64,000 nucleotides of DNA from assembly GCF_016587375.1 (NCBI RefSeq), contig NZ_BNJG01000003.1, positions 1,860,001 to 1,924,000 on the forward strand. Reading direction: 5' to 3'. Positions 37,701 to 46,905 of this stretch are shown piece by piece; the first letter of the stretch is position 1; each line of letters begins with the position of its first letter. The stretch comes from Ktedonobacter robiniae. GTDB taxonomy: Bacteria > Chloroflexota > Ktedonobacteria > Ktedonobacterales > Ktedonobacteraceae. Position numbers and translations under genes: made by a program. The notes beneath the pieces are model-generated. The model made no database searches. It was not told the DNA's origin and saw nothing but the letters and a program-made list of their open reading frames with translations.

Positions 37701-37728
37701 TTGAATACGTGTTCTTTTTGTGTATACT
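37701..37728 (+). promoter_or_regulatory. Sigma-A promoter of the VOC gene
   Basis: TTGAAT (37701-37706) and TATACT (37723-37728), spacer 16 bp. The ATG at 37734 is 5 bp after the -10, so translation must begin at 37770. Confidence 0.75.
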
Positions 37729-37769
37729 GAGCTATGGAAGAAAGAACAGTTTTGCGAAGGAGTCAGGAT

Positions 37770-38207
37770 ATGTATTTTGCCTCAGGCAAATCGGTAACGA
37801 ATCGCTCTATACCAGCGAGCACAGTTATTCCTGTACTGGCTTACGAAGATGTACTGCAGGCTGCAGAGTGGCTTTGCAAAACATTTGGTTTTAAAGAGCG
37901 CCTACTCATAGGACATCATCGCGTTCAGCTTACGGTGGGTGATGCTGCGGTCATTGTGAATGAGGGGAAGCCAGAAGCACCTTCTCGCGCTGAGAGTCAC
38001 TCTGTACTAATACGCGTAGAGGATGTGGACCGCCACTATGAATTCACACGCGAACGTGGCGCGCATATCTTGCGACCACCAACAACTTATCCTTATGGGG
38101 AGAGACAATACACCGTCGAAGATCCTGGTGGCCATCGCTGGACCTTCTCACAATCCGTCGCCGACGCTGACCCCGAGGAATGGGGCGGGACCTGGCCCAG
38201 CGCGTAG
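37770..38207 (+). CDS. VOC-family protein (glyoxalase/bleomycin-resistance-like)
   Basis: 145 residues. IPVLAYEDVLQAAEWLCKTFGF, then HRVQLTVGDAAVIV, VLIRVEDVDRHYEFTRERGA and YTVEDPGGHRWTFSQSV, matching the PhnB-like VOC subgroup. AAGGAG (37757-37762) is 7 bp before ATG 37770. Converges with the DHA2 exporter on a very strong hairpin. Confidence 0.88.
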   Translation: MYFASGKSVTNRSIPASTVIPVLAYEDVLQAAEWLCKTFGFKERLLIGHHRVQLTVGDAAVIVNEGKPEAPSRAESHSVLIRVEDVDRHYEFTRERGAHILRPPTTYPYGERQYTVEDPGGHRWTFSQSVADADPEEWGGTWPSA

Positions 38208-38214
38208 TAAAACT

Positions 38215-38278
38215 TGTTGTGTGGAGACCCAACGTCTTGACCTGTTTCCAGGTCAAGACGTTGGGTCTCCACACAACA
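38215..38278. terminator. 30-bp perfect hairpin, bidirectional terminator
   Basis: Arms 38215-38244 and 38249-38278 are exact reverse complements over 30 bp around a TTTC loop, in the 74-bp gap between two converging stop codons. Read either way it begins TGTTGTGTGGAGACCCAACG. Almost certainly ends transcription in both directions; unusually long and undecayed for a terminator. Confidence 0.85.
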
Positions 38279-38281
38279 TCC

Positions 38282-39751
38282 CTATATTCCGGCTTCGACC
38301 TGGAGCGCAGGCTCCAGTACCTGCTCGGGCTCGACCTGTTTCCCGCGCTGACGCATGGTGGAGGCAGCGTCCTTATCGCGCACGCGCAGGGCGAAACTGA
38401 CCGCGATGATCGCGAGAATGGCTGAGGTGATGAAGGCAGCATGATAAGCCGTCAGATTCGGCTGAACGCTACCATTGGCGATATGTGTCATTCCGACCGT
38501 GCTCATGACGGTGCTGATAAGCGCTACGCCAAGCGAAGCTCCCACCTGGCGCTGGGCATTGTTCAGCGCCGAGGCCTGGCCGGTCTCAGCGGGCGAAATT
38601 GTCGCGAAGGCCGCCGCCTGTACAGGGATAAAGGCATAGGCCATGCCCGCCCCGGTCAGGAACATTAACCCACGCATTATCCACAAGTCGGTATCCATGC
38701 CTATAGTAAGCATGCACAGCTCGATAATCGTAACCCCGATCAAACCACCAGCGATGAGGCGGCGTGGCCCTACCTTGGGATAGAGACGCGCCACAATCTG
38801 GGTTGAGACGAGAACGCCAAGTGCCTCGGGAAAGGTTGTCAGGCCCGAGGTAAACGCGGAGACGCCACGCGCCTCCTGGAGGAAGAGCGGGGCAGCGTAG
38901 AGCAAGCCCATAAAGCCCGCGCCCGAGAAGACTGTGACCAGGTTACAGGTGCGGAAGAGTTTGTTATTGAACAGGTGCAGATCGAGCATGGGATGCGTCG
39001 AGCTGAGCTCGACAAACACAAAGGCAACCAGCATAAGCAGGCCCACGATACCCGTGCCCAGAATGGTACCGTTGGTCCAGCCATAGACCGGTCCCTCGCT
39101 CAGCGCATACATGGTCAACGCCAGGCCGATACCTGCCAGGAGGAAGCCCAGGATATCGAAGCGCTTATTAGTGTTTTCGTAATACTCATGCAGGAAGAAC
39201 AGGGCGAAAATACTGGCCAGGATGCCCAGGGGAACATTAATATAAAAGACCCAGCGCCAGGAGAGCTTATCCACCAGCAGGCCTCCGATAATCGGACCCG
39301 TGGCGGGCGCGATCACGGTCGGGATATTGAGGATGCGTGAGACCTGCACACGCTCCTCGGGCGGAAAGGTCCGGTAGAGAATGGCGGTGCCAACAGGGGT
39401 CAGGGCGCCACCCGCCAGGCCCTGCAAGACGCGAAACGCGACCAGCATTGGCAGGCTCGTTGCCAGGCCACAGAGGGCGGAGGCGACAGTAAAGAGGACG
39501 AGCGCGCTAACAAAGATTCGCTTGGTTCCCACGCGATCACCCAGCCAACCCGAGACAGGAATAATTACCGCCAGACTTACGAGATAGCCCACAACAATAG
39601 CGTCAATAGCCGTACCAGTCACATTAAACTGGCGGCTCAAAGCGGGGAGAGCCACGTTCACGACCGTCGAGTCCATAATACTCATAAACATTGCCGCGAC
39701 GAAGACCACACTAACCGCCACCTTAGGATTCATCTGCACACGAGAAGACAT
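38282..39751 (-). CDS. DHA2-family MFS drug exporter (EmrB/QacA-like)
   Basis: 489 residues, about 14 membrane helices. TM1 motif SIMDSTVVNVALPALSRQF, motif A SGWLGDRVGTKRIF, and antiporter motif C region APATGPIIGGLLVDKLSWRWVFYINVPLG. Expected proton-coupled efflux of hydrophobic drugs or dyes. No adjacent membrane-fusion partner or dedicated regulator. Confidence 0.93.
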   Translation of the reverse strand: MSSRVQMNPKVAVSVVFVAAMFMSIMDSTVVNVALPALSRQFNVTGTAIDAIVVGYLVSLAVIIPVSGWLGDRVGTKRIFVSALVLFTVASALCGLATSLPMLVAFRVLQGLAGGALTPVGTAILYRTFPPEERVQVSRILNIPTVIAPATGPIIGGLLVDKLSWRWVFYINVPLGILASIFALFFLHEYYENTNKRFDILGFLLAGIGLALTMYALSEGPVYGWTNGTILGTGIVGLLMLVAFVFVELSSTHPMLDLHLFNNKLFRTCNLVTVFSGAGFMGLLYAAPLFLQEARGVSAFTSGLTTFPEALGVLVSTQIVARLYPKVGPRRLIAGGLIGVTIIELCMLTIGMDTDLWIMRGLMFLTGAGMAYAFIPVQAAAFATISPAETGQASALNNAQRQVGASLGVALISTVMSTVGMTHIANGSVQPNLTAYHAAFITSAILAIIAVSFALRVRDKDAASTMRQRGKQVEPEQVLEPALQVEAGI

Positions 39752-39831
39752 TGATGCTCCAATTCATAGTATTTTAAGAAAAATATGTGGATATACATAT
39801 GAACAAAGTGGGAAGCTGCAAATCTTCCCAC

Positions 39832-40338
39832 TTACTCCTGGCTGGCTTTTTTCGGGCGGCGTGTATGTTGGAGACGTTTCTTTTGAGAATTGAATTCTCC
39901 ACGCGACACACAGACTGGGCAGGTACACCAGGCGCGTTCGCGCGCACCTGGCATATAGCGCCAGCCCACCACCCGCGAAATAGATTGGACTTTGCGAATA
40001 TCTTTGGCGCTAATTGAGCGCGCAATGATCAGCTCAAACCCTTGCAGGTCATCTTGCTGCATAAGTTCGCTGATAGCCTCGGTAACAGGTAGATGCTCAT
40101 GCGGTTGAGCATAGCGGCCAAACCAGACCATTTCCTCGTCAGGCACATAAAAGTAAATGCCCACAAAGGTACGCTGACCCCAACGCTTGAGTTCGCGCAT
40201 CCACTGATGCGAGACATAGTAATTTTGCATGACGGGCATGCAATAGACACCACGCCCTTTGCGAATGCCAGCTTTGCGAATACGTTTTACATCTTTTGCA
40301 GCTGTCAGGTGGACCAGAATCGGCATAGAAGATACCAT
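39832..40338 (-). CDS. Hypothetical protein, 168 aa, C-terminal CxCxxC
   Basis: Not assigned. Opens MPILVHLTAAKDVKRIRKAGIRKGRGVYCMPVMQNYYVS; the 'HLT...I...GI' start resembles ADP-ribosyltransferase-fold proteins (DarT, Tpt1-like), but that is only a suspicion. Near the C-terminus CTCPVC could bind metal, followed by a basic tail. ATG 40338 or 40326. Confidence 0.65.
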   Translation of the reverse strand: MVSSMPILVHLTAAKDVKRIRKAGIRKGRGVYCMPVMQNYYVSHQWMRELKRWGQRTFVGIYFYVPDEEMVWFGRYAQPHEHLPVTEAISELMQQDDLQGFELIIARSISAKDIRKVQSISRVVGWRYMPGARERAWCTCPVCVSRGEFNSQKKRLQHTRRPKKASQE

Positions 40339-40375
40339 CCATTACAATCTCAAAGGGGGAGCGGTTCCACACATT

Positions 40376-40420
40376 ACCGACCGCTTACTCTTATGACGAG
40401 TAGCGGCCGGATTTTGTCAC
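40376..40420. terminator. Imperfect hairpin after the DUF3995 gene
   Basis: CCGACCGCTTACTC pairs with GAGTAGCGGCCGG (one bulge, one mismatch) around TTATGAC, in the gap between the DUF3995 gene end and the next minus-strand gene. Followed on the plus strand by ATTTTG. Confidence 0.4.
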
Positions 40421-40532
40421 AAGAAAAGGCGTTGTGCCTCCACTGAAGGCTCTGAGAAAAGAGACGCCTCCTGCCCCATCCAACAGACTCCAGGTGAAGC
40501 AGGAAGATACGCAAAGCTGTTTCTCTCAAACA

Positions 40533-40982
40533 TTAGAAGGACGCTGCCGCGGCGGCGACAAAGAGTACCAGGCAAAGGGGCGTATAAACTATGAGATTGA
40601 GTTTGTAGAACATTTCACTCCTGGATGCGGCCAGGCGTAGTGCCCACGCAATCCCTGCTAGACCACGCAGTAGGAGTCCTATCGTAACGGCCAGAGTGCC
40701 GAGTTGAAGCAACGAACTGGGAATGAGTTGTTCAAACATCCCAAGATAATGGACCCGAGCTAACACAATCAAGGCACCACAAAACAGCAGGCAGGCGAGT
40801 GGAACAAGGATCGCTGGCCTGAAGGAGCGGGTTTTGTTTATATTGAGTACCGCCTGTGCCAGTGAGAGCCTATCCTGTGCAGGCCAGATTCGGCCTGTTG
40901 CCCAGTAGGCATGCACCAAACCATCTGCGATAAGCACGATTGCTACGAGTATACCCGCAAGTTCTTTTATATTTTGACTCAT
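40533..40982 (-). CDS. DUF3995-like membrane protein
   Basis: 149 residues with four helices (ILVAIVLIADGLVHAYWATG, AILVPLACLLFCGALIVLA, LQLGTLAVTIGLLLRGLAGI, LIVYTPLCLVLFVAAAAA). The 'DGLVHAYWATGRIWP' start matches DUF3995 proteins as remembered. Lies 16 bp downstream of the frameshifted alpha/beta hydrolase, apparently one operon with it. Confidence 0.78.
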   Translation of the reverse strand: MSQNIKELAGILVAIVLIADGLVHAYWATGRIWPAQDRLSLAQAVLNINKTRSFRPAILVPLACLLFCGALIVLARVHYLGMFEQLIPSSLLQLGTLAVTIGLLLRGLAGIAWALRLAASRSEMFYKLNLIVYTPLCLVLFVAAAAASF

Positions 40983-40998
40983 GGCTTTCTTCTCCTCC

Positions 40999-41995
40999 CT
41001 ATGCTGCTAAAAAGCTCAAGAGCAACTGTTTCACTTTTTCAGGCTGATCGTCATAAACGAGGTGTCCGGCATGATCGAGCACAACAATGGTGGCCTGTGG
41101 ATCCAATTGGTGCCAGCGTTGAACATAGCTGGATGAGTCCTCAATCGTATCTTGCTTGCCCCAGATGACCAGGGTCGGCGTCTTCATCTTTGGAATGAGT
41201 TGATCTGTCACGCTCCAATCAAGATTGCGTTCTAGTACCCACTGCGAGGCCAGGTTGCACTGAAAAGTCAGCGGGGGATAGAGTTCTTGTGCCATATCAG
41301 CTGTCATCTCTGACTTATTGGCCAGGAGTCCCTCCAACAGTTGCCTCGTCGCATCAACGCTTGTTGGCATAGAGAGCTTCATTGCGGCTTCGCCAATTAC
41401 CGGCCACTTTGCAAGCTCATAAAACCAAGGGTCGGGGAGATCTAAACCTGTATTGTCCATGCCGACATATTTGATTACCCGCTCAGGATGTTTCTCGGTA
41501 AAGTACAGAGCCATGCCACCGCCCCAGGAATTCCCGCCGAATACGGCCCCTGGGGATGTGTAGCTTATTCATAAACGTTAGCAACGACTGATCAATCGAG
41601 TCCAGCGTGTAAATGGTCGTAAAGTTGGGATTCTTTGCGGTCGGCGTTGTATACCCATCACCTGGCGGATCAATGATGTAGACTGAGTAATGCGGTGCCA
41701 GAGCGGCGGCGATAGAACGAAATTCATAGATCCAGGCACCACCACCTGGCATGAGTACGACCGGCTCTCCACTCCCTTCGTGCAGATAATGCAAATGAAA
41801 GTTGCCCGCGTCGATGTAGTGATCGAGGTGCTGCTCCTGAATTTGTATCAAATAGGCAGGTACATGTGTATGATCCTCCGGAGGCATGTAGATATAAGCA
41901 ACGAATAATAAGGCAACGAGGCAAAGTGACAACAAAGCGACAAAACTATAAATCGTTCGACGTAACCACCTGTGCTCTAACCAGAAATGTTTCAT
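40999..41995 (-). pseudogene. Membrane-anchored alpha/beta hydrolase, frameshifted at the nucleophile elbow
   Basis: From ATG 41995 (GAGAGAAG upstream): N-terminal anchor (YSFVALLSLCLVALLFVAYIYM), then HEGSGEPVVLMPGGGAWIYEF and IDPPGDGYTTP. At ~41546-41550, in a CCCCAGGGGCC stretch, one base is missing: frame 1 gives PRGRIRREF, whereas the other frame restores AVFGGNSWGGGMALYF with the Ser nucleophile. The rest keeps LVIWGKQD (Asp) and DHAGHLVYDD (His). Inactive unless the shift is a sequencing error or is bypassed. Confidence 0.85.
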
Positions 41996-42069
41996 ATGCT
42001 TCTCTCTTTCTATTGGCAGCCGTATATTCGCTGTATGTTCAGCGAATATAACAGGCAAAAAAAACAGCC

Positions 42070-42247
42070 CTACCTTACAGACACTCCGTCATATGAGTGT
42101 TGACAGGGGTGGTCACTCAATTTGAGCAAAAAACGAAAGCTTCTTTGGGCTTATAAAGCCGACTCAGACAGTTGACCTCCTGGTGTTTTTGCTCATTTCG
42201 ACTGCCCACGGGCGTCAATACTCATGTGACGAGGTATCTACCTTACA
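42070..42247. mobile_element. MITE-like element, 158 bp, with target-site duplication
   Basis: CTACCTTACA occurs directly at 42070-42079 and 42238-42247. The bases between (42080-42237) have imperfect terminal inverted repeats of about 50 bp: ATGAGTGTTGAC (42093-) against GTCAATACTCAT (42213-42224), and TGAGCAAAAAAC (42123-42134) against GTTTTTGCTCA (42184-42194). No coding capacity. Fits a non-autonomous transposon with a 9-10-bp duplication (IS4-like length). Confidence 0.75.
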
Positions 42248-42260
42248 AGGATAGGATCAA

Positions 42261-42902
42261 TTAGTCTGTATTGGGATGGTCAGGGATGTCTCCAAGCAGC
42301 AGATGCACAACATGCTGTTTATACCGGGCATGGAAGTTGGGATCATGGACATCGACGCCCAATGGTCTGAGGAATGTTTCAGCATGGGCCGTGGGGAACC
42401 AGCAGAGAGCAGTGAGAGCAATGAGAAATTGCTCGGCATCACCTTGCCACCCTAAATCCTCCTGTAACGCGTGTATGGCCTCGCGCAAGAGCTGGAACTG
42501 AGATGGAAGATTGCCCAGGTAGCGGGCACCATGCAAAGCTTCCCATTCGGTCAAACGCACAAAAGTTGGATGCGTTGTAAGGTCATCAAACAGACGCTCA
42601 ATGACCACACGCAGAATCTCCTGCGCATTGACACCAGGAGCATGTGCCTGTTCATGAATAAACGTGACCAACTCTTGCGCGTGTGTAAAGGTTCGTGCCA
42701 GGACAGCGCGATAGAGGCCCTCCTTCGAACCAAAAAAGTAGTTGGGCAGACCACGCGTCACTCCCGCCAGATCACAAATCTCCTGAAGACTCGCAGCATC
42801 ATAGCCTTTTTCCGCAAAAACTGTTTCAGCGGCATCCAGAATCGCTTGTTTGCTGGCCTCGGCAGCCTCCGTTCTGCGGGTGCTTTTTCCCTGCTTGTTC
42901 AT
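42261..42902 (-). CDS. TetR/AcrR-family transcriptional regulator
   Basis: 213 residues from ATG 42902 (GAAGGTGAAC upstream). HTH: KQAILDAAETVFAEKGYDAASLQEICDLAGVTRGLPNYFFGSKEGLYRAVL. C-terminal ligand domain with Trp/His-rich pockets (FVRLTEWEALHGARYL). Upstream of the alpha/beta hydrolase and DUF3995 genes in the same direction, separated by the small transposable element, so it may once have shared their transcript. TATACGTATA at 42945-42954 upstream is a candidate operator. Confidence 0.92.
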   Translation of the reverse strand: MNKQGKSTRRTEAAEASKQAILDAAETVFAEKGYDAASLQEICDLAGVTRGLPNYFFGSKEGLYRAVLARTFTHAQELVTFIHEQAHAPGVNAQEILRVVIERLFDDLTTHPTFVRLTEWEALHGARYLGNLPSQFQLLREAIHALQEDLGWQGDAEQFLIALTALCWFPTAHAETFLRPLGVDVHDPNFHARYKQHVVHLLLGDIPDHPNTD

Positions 42903-42944
42903 GTTCACCTTCACTCTCAAAACAACAACGAATATTTTACTCGC

Positions 42945-42954
42945 TATACGTATA
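42945..42954. promoter_or_regulatory. Palindrome upstream of the TetR gene
   Basis: TATACGTATA, 42 bp upstream of the TetR start codon, in an AT-rich promoter region. Candidate autoregulatory site; short, so only moderately convincing. Confidence 0.4.
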
Positions 42955-43320
42955 ACTAATTTAGCAAAAAACAGAGTGATAAGTCAAGAGGCAAAGGTGT
43001 AAAAATTTCATCTAAAAACGCTCGGCGAGAAAGAAAAAAACTCCCCAAATCCAGTAAGAACTGGCTGAAATTTATCATGGGAACAATTGATGGCTTTGTG
43101 CAGGCTTATGAATAAATTTCAGAGTGAATTCAATGCAACCCTTCATGTTGGACAAAGACTTTGTTTTATCATCAGGGGCAAGGAATTACAAATAGCAGCG
43201 CGTAATGCGTTCGCGTTAATGAGAACCAGAGCTGGGCGACTGAAAGAGCAGGCTATTGCTAACGAATATGAAGACGCAGCAAATGCTTTCCTTAGTTTTG
43301 AGGAAGTGGCTGAGGCATTC
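42955..43320. other. No convincing gene
   Basis: Low-complexity AT-rich start, then open frames without ribosome sites or recognisable domains. The next feature is a hairpin at 43321. Confidence 0.5.
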
Positions 43321-43353
43321 AGTTTTCGTTTGCACTCAGTGCAAACGAAAACT
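43321..43353 (-). terminator. Terminator after ywbE
   Basis: AGTTTTCGTTTGCACT (43321-43336) pairs with AGTGCAAACGAAAACT (43338-43353) around one base (or 15 bp around TCA). It lies 41 bp beyond the ywbE stop on the minus strand. Confidence 0.7.
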
Positions 43354-43394
43354 CCATCGTTGGAAATGGAGCAAGGTCATCCTTGTGTGGCATG

Positions 43395-43592
43395 CTACTC
43401 CTCGATTTTCTGTACGCGCCCAACCTGTCCATCGATAAGCCGTACCTTAATCCCATGTGGGTGAGAAACAGAGTTGGTCAAAATGTCCTTGACGATTCCT
43501 CGGGTCAGTTTTCCTGTTCGCTGGTCTTGCTTGAGGACGATTGACACTTCGATTCCCGCACGTATATCTTGACGGATGCGTCCATCTGGCAT
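43395..43592 (-). CDS. ywbE: YwbE family protein (DUF2196)
   Basis: 65 residues, full length for the family: RQDIRAGIEVSIVLKQDQRTGKLTRGIVKDILTNSVSHPHGIKVRLIDGQVGRVQKI. It looks like a small beta barrel with an 'HPHGIKVRL' core; function unknown though widely conserved. Starts at ATG 43592 with only a weak GAAA-rich ribosome site. Isolated in a gene-poor stretch, followed by a clear terminator. Confidence 0.93.
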   Translation of the reverse strand: MPDGRIRQDIRAGIEVSIVLKQDQRTGKLTRGIVKDILTNSVSHPHGIKVRLIDGQVGRVQKIEE

Positions 43593-44178
43593 TCAGTTTC
43601 GCTTTCTACTGCCATCCCTGGTGAATGGATATCTCTTTTACCAGAGCGGATTTCAAGTGTTTCCTGATTTTCACAATCACACGTTGGATGTTACGTCACT
43701 ATCCATAGCAATACACTTTCCCTTCATGGGTCCATTTTTTTCTGTTGCTTTCAGGAGAGACAACACACCGGCACCGGAGCCACTTGCTATGACAATGCGG
43801 CAAGAGAAAGCTTCTGCGGGCTCGCTCAAAAGCGAGTGGACAGACCGTTACACGTATTGTACTCCTCAAGAGGTGCGACTGTCCATCTTTGAGTCTATGG
43901 AGGTACTCGGCAACCTGAAACACTGCTTGCGTATGTTGATGTGTTACATAGATGCGTTACCGAGATCCCGTAAGGCTTCAAGATGATGCGGACGAAAGGA
44001 AACTAGCAACCGCATATACCTTTCATAGTGCATGGGTTGCTTCTGCGACAAGTTGTTGCCGCTTCTCCTTCGTTTCAGTGCTGCTCGAACAGAGGGTTGC
44101 CTGGCCCACGAGATGCGCAATGAGCTAAGCGCAAGGAATTGGACGGGAAGCCCCGTGCCGCGCTGTGAACTGGAGGAA
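43593..44178. other. No convincing gene
   Basis: A 136-codon plus-strand frame at 43576-43986 has no ribosome site and no domain. Only a short hairpin, CTCGCT-CAAA-AGCGAG near 43830, stands out. Confidence 0.5.
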
Positions 44179-44745
44179 TCAGTTCGAGGAAGGGGGCATT
44201 AGGGAAGGACTGAGTCGTTCCATAGCCTGGCGAATGGAGCGAGCCAGTAAGGCCATTTCCTCATCTGGAATGGCGAGCACCCCTTTTGAGGAGTCAAGAG
44301 CAGCGGTTTGCTGAAGTTCATAGGGAACACCTGGAGGCAAGGGAGCAACGTGCCAATGCACATGGCGATTGCCTTGTTGACTGCCAAGTGTTTGAATGTA
44401 GAGCCGTTCTGTCGGTACCACCCGTCTGATCGCTTCAGCGACCTGATAAATGAGCTGCTGAAGCTGGAGGTACTCCTCCAAAGTGAAGTCCCCGGTGGCT
44501 TGTTCGCGGTGCTCTCGTGGAGCGACCAGCGTGTAGCCATAGAGCGAGGGGTATTTGTTCAAAAACACAATGGCGCTCTGATCCTCATAGATCACATGAT
44601 GAGGATTGGTGCCCGCCAACAGTTCACAGAGAAAACAGGAGCCTTCTTTCACTCGCTTTTCGTAGGCGCCGATATCAAAGGGATGCTTCTCAAGCATGTA
44701 CTGTCTCCTGAATAGGTCATGAACGGCCTTGTCACATGAGTCCAT
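44179..44745 (-). CDS. HIT-family hydrolase
   Basis: 188 residues from ATG 44745 (TTGAGGTG upstream). CFLCELLAG zinc-type Cys pair, HHVIYEDQSAIVFLNKYPSLYGYTLVAPREHRE, and the histidine triad NRHVHWHVAPLPPG with H128, H130 and H132. Nucleotide phosphoramidase or Ap4A-type hydrolase. The frame extends back into the decayed transposase, but that part has no ribosome site. Confidence 0.92.
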   Translation of the reverse strand: MDSCDKAVHDLFRRQYMLEKHPFDIGAYEKRVKEGSCFLCELLAGTNPHHVIYEDQSAIVFLNKYPSLYGYTLVAPREHREQATGDFTLEEYLQLQQLIYQVAEAIRRVVPTERLYIQTLGSQQGNRHVHWHVAPLPPGVPYELQQTAALDSSKGVLAIPDEEMALLARSIRQAMERLSPSLMPPSSN

Positions 44746-44825
44746 TGTACGCACCTCAACCAGTTTTTGCAAGAAAGGCCCGGCGAAGACGCTCCCAGGT
44801 GAGCCGCTTCTGGATCGTGTGTGTT

Positions 44826-46565
44826 CTATGCACTCGTCAGGCCAAGCCATCTGGCAAAGGCTTCGGGGATGCCGAACAGCTTGAACGTGAGCTGACCAGT
44901 CTGAGTCTTGCGAGCATTGCGAGCCAACTGCTCATCCCATGACAAGCGGTAATGCGCACGCTCTGCCCGAGAAATCGTCGGAGGAGAGCCGGTCGGAGTG
45001 GAAGGAAGATCTGGCCCCATCTGGATGTCCAGGTGTTGACGGTGGAGCCGCAAACAGGCTCGCCACTGGTGCCGTCTGCTCCAGTCTCGCCAGAGCAGCG
45101 GAGCCGATCCCACCGGCAGAGGATGAAGCAGGAGGCTCAGCTGGCGCGGTTTGGTCGTGGTGCTGCCGTTCCATTGGCACTGTTCGCGCAAGGAACACAG
45201 ACGGCAATCGTGAATGCTGGCCCCATAGACCATGCGCAGGGTGCCATCGGCTTCGCGGCGGTGTTCGTGTGGGAGGAGTGTGCTCCCAGAGGGACAACGC
45301 AGAGTCCCATCCGGTTGGAGAGGAAAGTCAGCTCCGGTGAAGCGGCCAGCTTTCCAGGCCGTCGCGGGAGCTGGTGGAGCATATCCTGAAGCGGGAGCGG
45401 AGGCAGCAGGTGAGGCCGGAGGCGTGCTCAGGCTTTGATGGGAGAGCGGGGCAAACTCGGTAGTGCGCACGGGTTCCGGGGCGAGTTTGTGGCCCAATTC
45501 GAGTCGGATATTCCAGGTCCATTGGGTGACGATCTGCCAGGCTTCCTGTCTCCAGGCTGAGTGACTACACCAGTGGTTGGGCTCTTGCTCGATGTCTTTG
45601 TCTTCCAGGGCCGTTTTCGTCCAGGCGCTGGTCTGGACAGTCGTAATGCGCACGGCAGACCCCACTCTCTGCGCTGTTGAGGTGCTGATCCGCAGACAGG
45701 TGCAAGCGCGCCTGGATGGCGGCGTGATCGATCTTTGCCACGGGTGACATACGACAAATCGCTCACATCCGCCACGACCGCCCTGCTACCATATTGGCCA
45801 TCCAGGCGCAGCAGTGTTCGCTCGGCGGGAAAGCCATGGGCCTTGATCTACGTCTGAATAGAAGCCTTCGCCCGACGCAGTTCCTCGCGATACTGCCCGT
45901 TGCCAGGGTTGCAAAAGTTTGCTACCCACTGATGGGTATGCATGTGCAAGACGGTGGTCCGGGTACGAACAATTTCTTCCCGTTTTCGTCCGGTGTAGTC
46001 GGGGGCACAGAGGGGACGGAACCGCCGCTGCGGGGCAGGTCGATCCGGCGTCTGCGGTAGGGCCCGTTGACGGGCTGCTTCTCGCGTCCCATCAACATCG
46101 AAGACGAGCCAAAGGTTCCCCTGCCGATCCCACAAGCCGGCTTCCTGCTCTTCGGGGGAAAGTTGGCGTGCTAACAGATCCTCCAGAAAGAGGTTGGCAG
46201 GGCTTCGACAGGCTCGGCAGGCAGGGCGGCTAAAAAGCGGCTGAGCATCGAGGCCGCAGGCAACCGTGTTCGTCCGAACAAGGCCATGAAGGCGAAGGCA
46301 AACGGATGCACAACCTCATAGAAGTCTTGTAGGGTTCGTTCGCCACACTGATCGCATAGCCGAAAAGCACCGCGGCAAAATCCAGCACGTCATAGCGTCC
46401 GCACCGCCGCCGCGCGAAACGTACGCGCTCGGCTATCTTGTTCAGGATTCCTTGTTTCCGAAGGTGGGAAGCCACTAGAGCCACTTCACCCAACCAGGAT
46501 GGAGTCACAAACTGCAATTCTGAAGAGGTTTGGATGTGGACCAGTCCCTCAGCGATACTGACCAT
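44826..46565 (-). pseudogene. Decayed DDE-type transposase
   Basis: Coding pieces in several frames: MVSIAEGLVHIQTSSELQF... to FAAVLFGYAIS, then ERTLQDFYEVVHPFAFAFMALFG...AASMLSRFLAALPAEPVEAL in another frame, WDRQGNLWLVFDVDGTREAARQRALPQ, an HMHTHQWVANFC segment, LLRLDGQYGS, and a C-terminal piece ending at 44826 with CRLCSLREQCQWNG. At least four frame changes. A transposase by the DVDGT and DGQYGS motifs; IS family not firmly assigned (IS4/IS1182-like). Inverted ends were not found. Confidence 0.8.
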
Positions 46566-46905
46566 ATCTGCCTCCTTGAGCGGAATATTCGTTCTTCCCC
46601 TTCAAAGAGGCACATTTTTGGGCTTATCTGCTACAAGGTCCTATCTCATTGCGCATGTCGAGGGCAGTGTGGGGGCAGTTCATACATCACTCCTCATCAG
46701 ATGGGCTGTTGTTCTCAGCATACCTCCCCAGCGATCTCCAGATCGAGTCTTCTTCTGGACTCTGACACTACCATCATATAATTGTCAAAACTACATCATC
46801 AAGTCATCAGATTTACAGTCTGCACGATCTGAAAAACGCCATCGATCATATGGATCTTTTTGGCCGGTCAGCATTCCTCACACGTTCATAGGAGTGATTT
46901 TTCCG
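46566..46905. other. Gap without a gene
   Basis: About 340 bp between the decayed transposase start and the SDR gene's stop. Nothing coding or structured recognised; may include one end of the insertion sequence. Confidence 0.5.

Noticed and set aside
43087..43464. 125-codon plus-strand frame next to ywbE
   Set aside because: It runs through the ywbE terminator hairpin and into ywbE antisense, with no recognisable domain.
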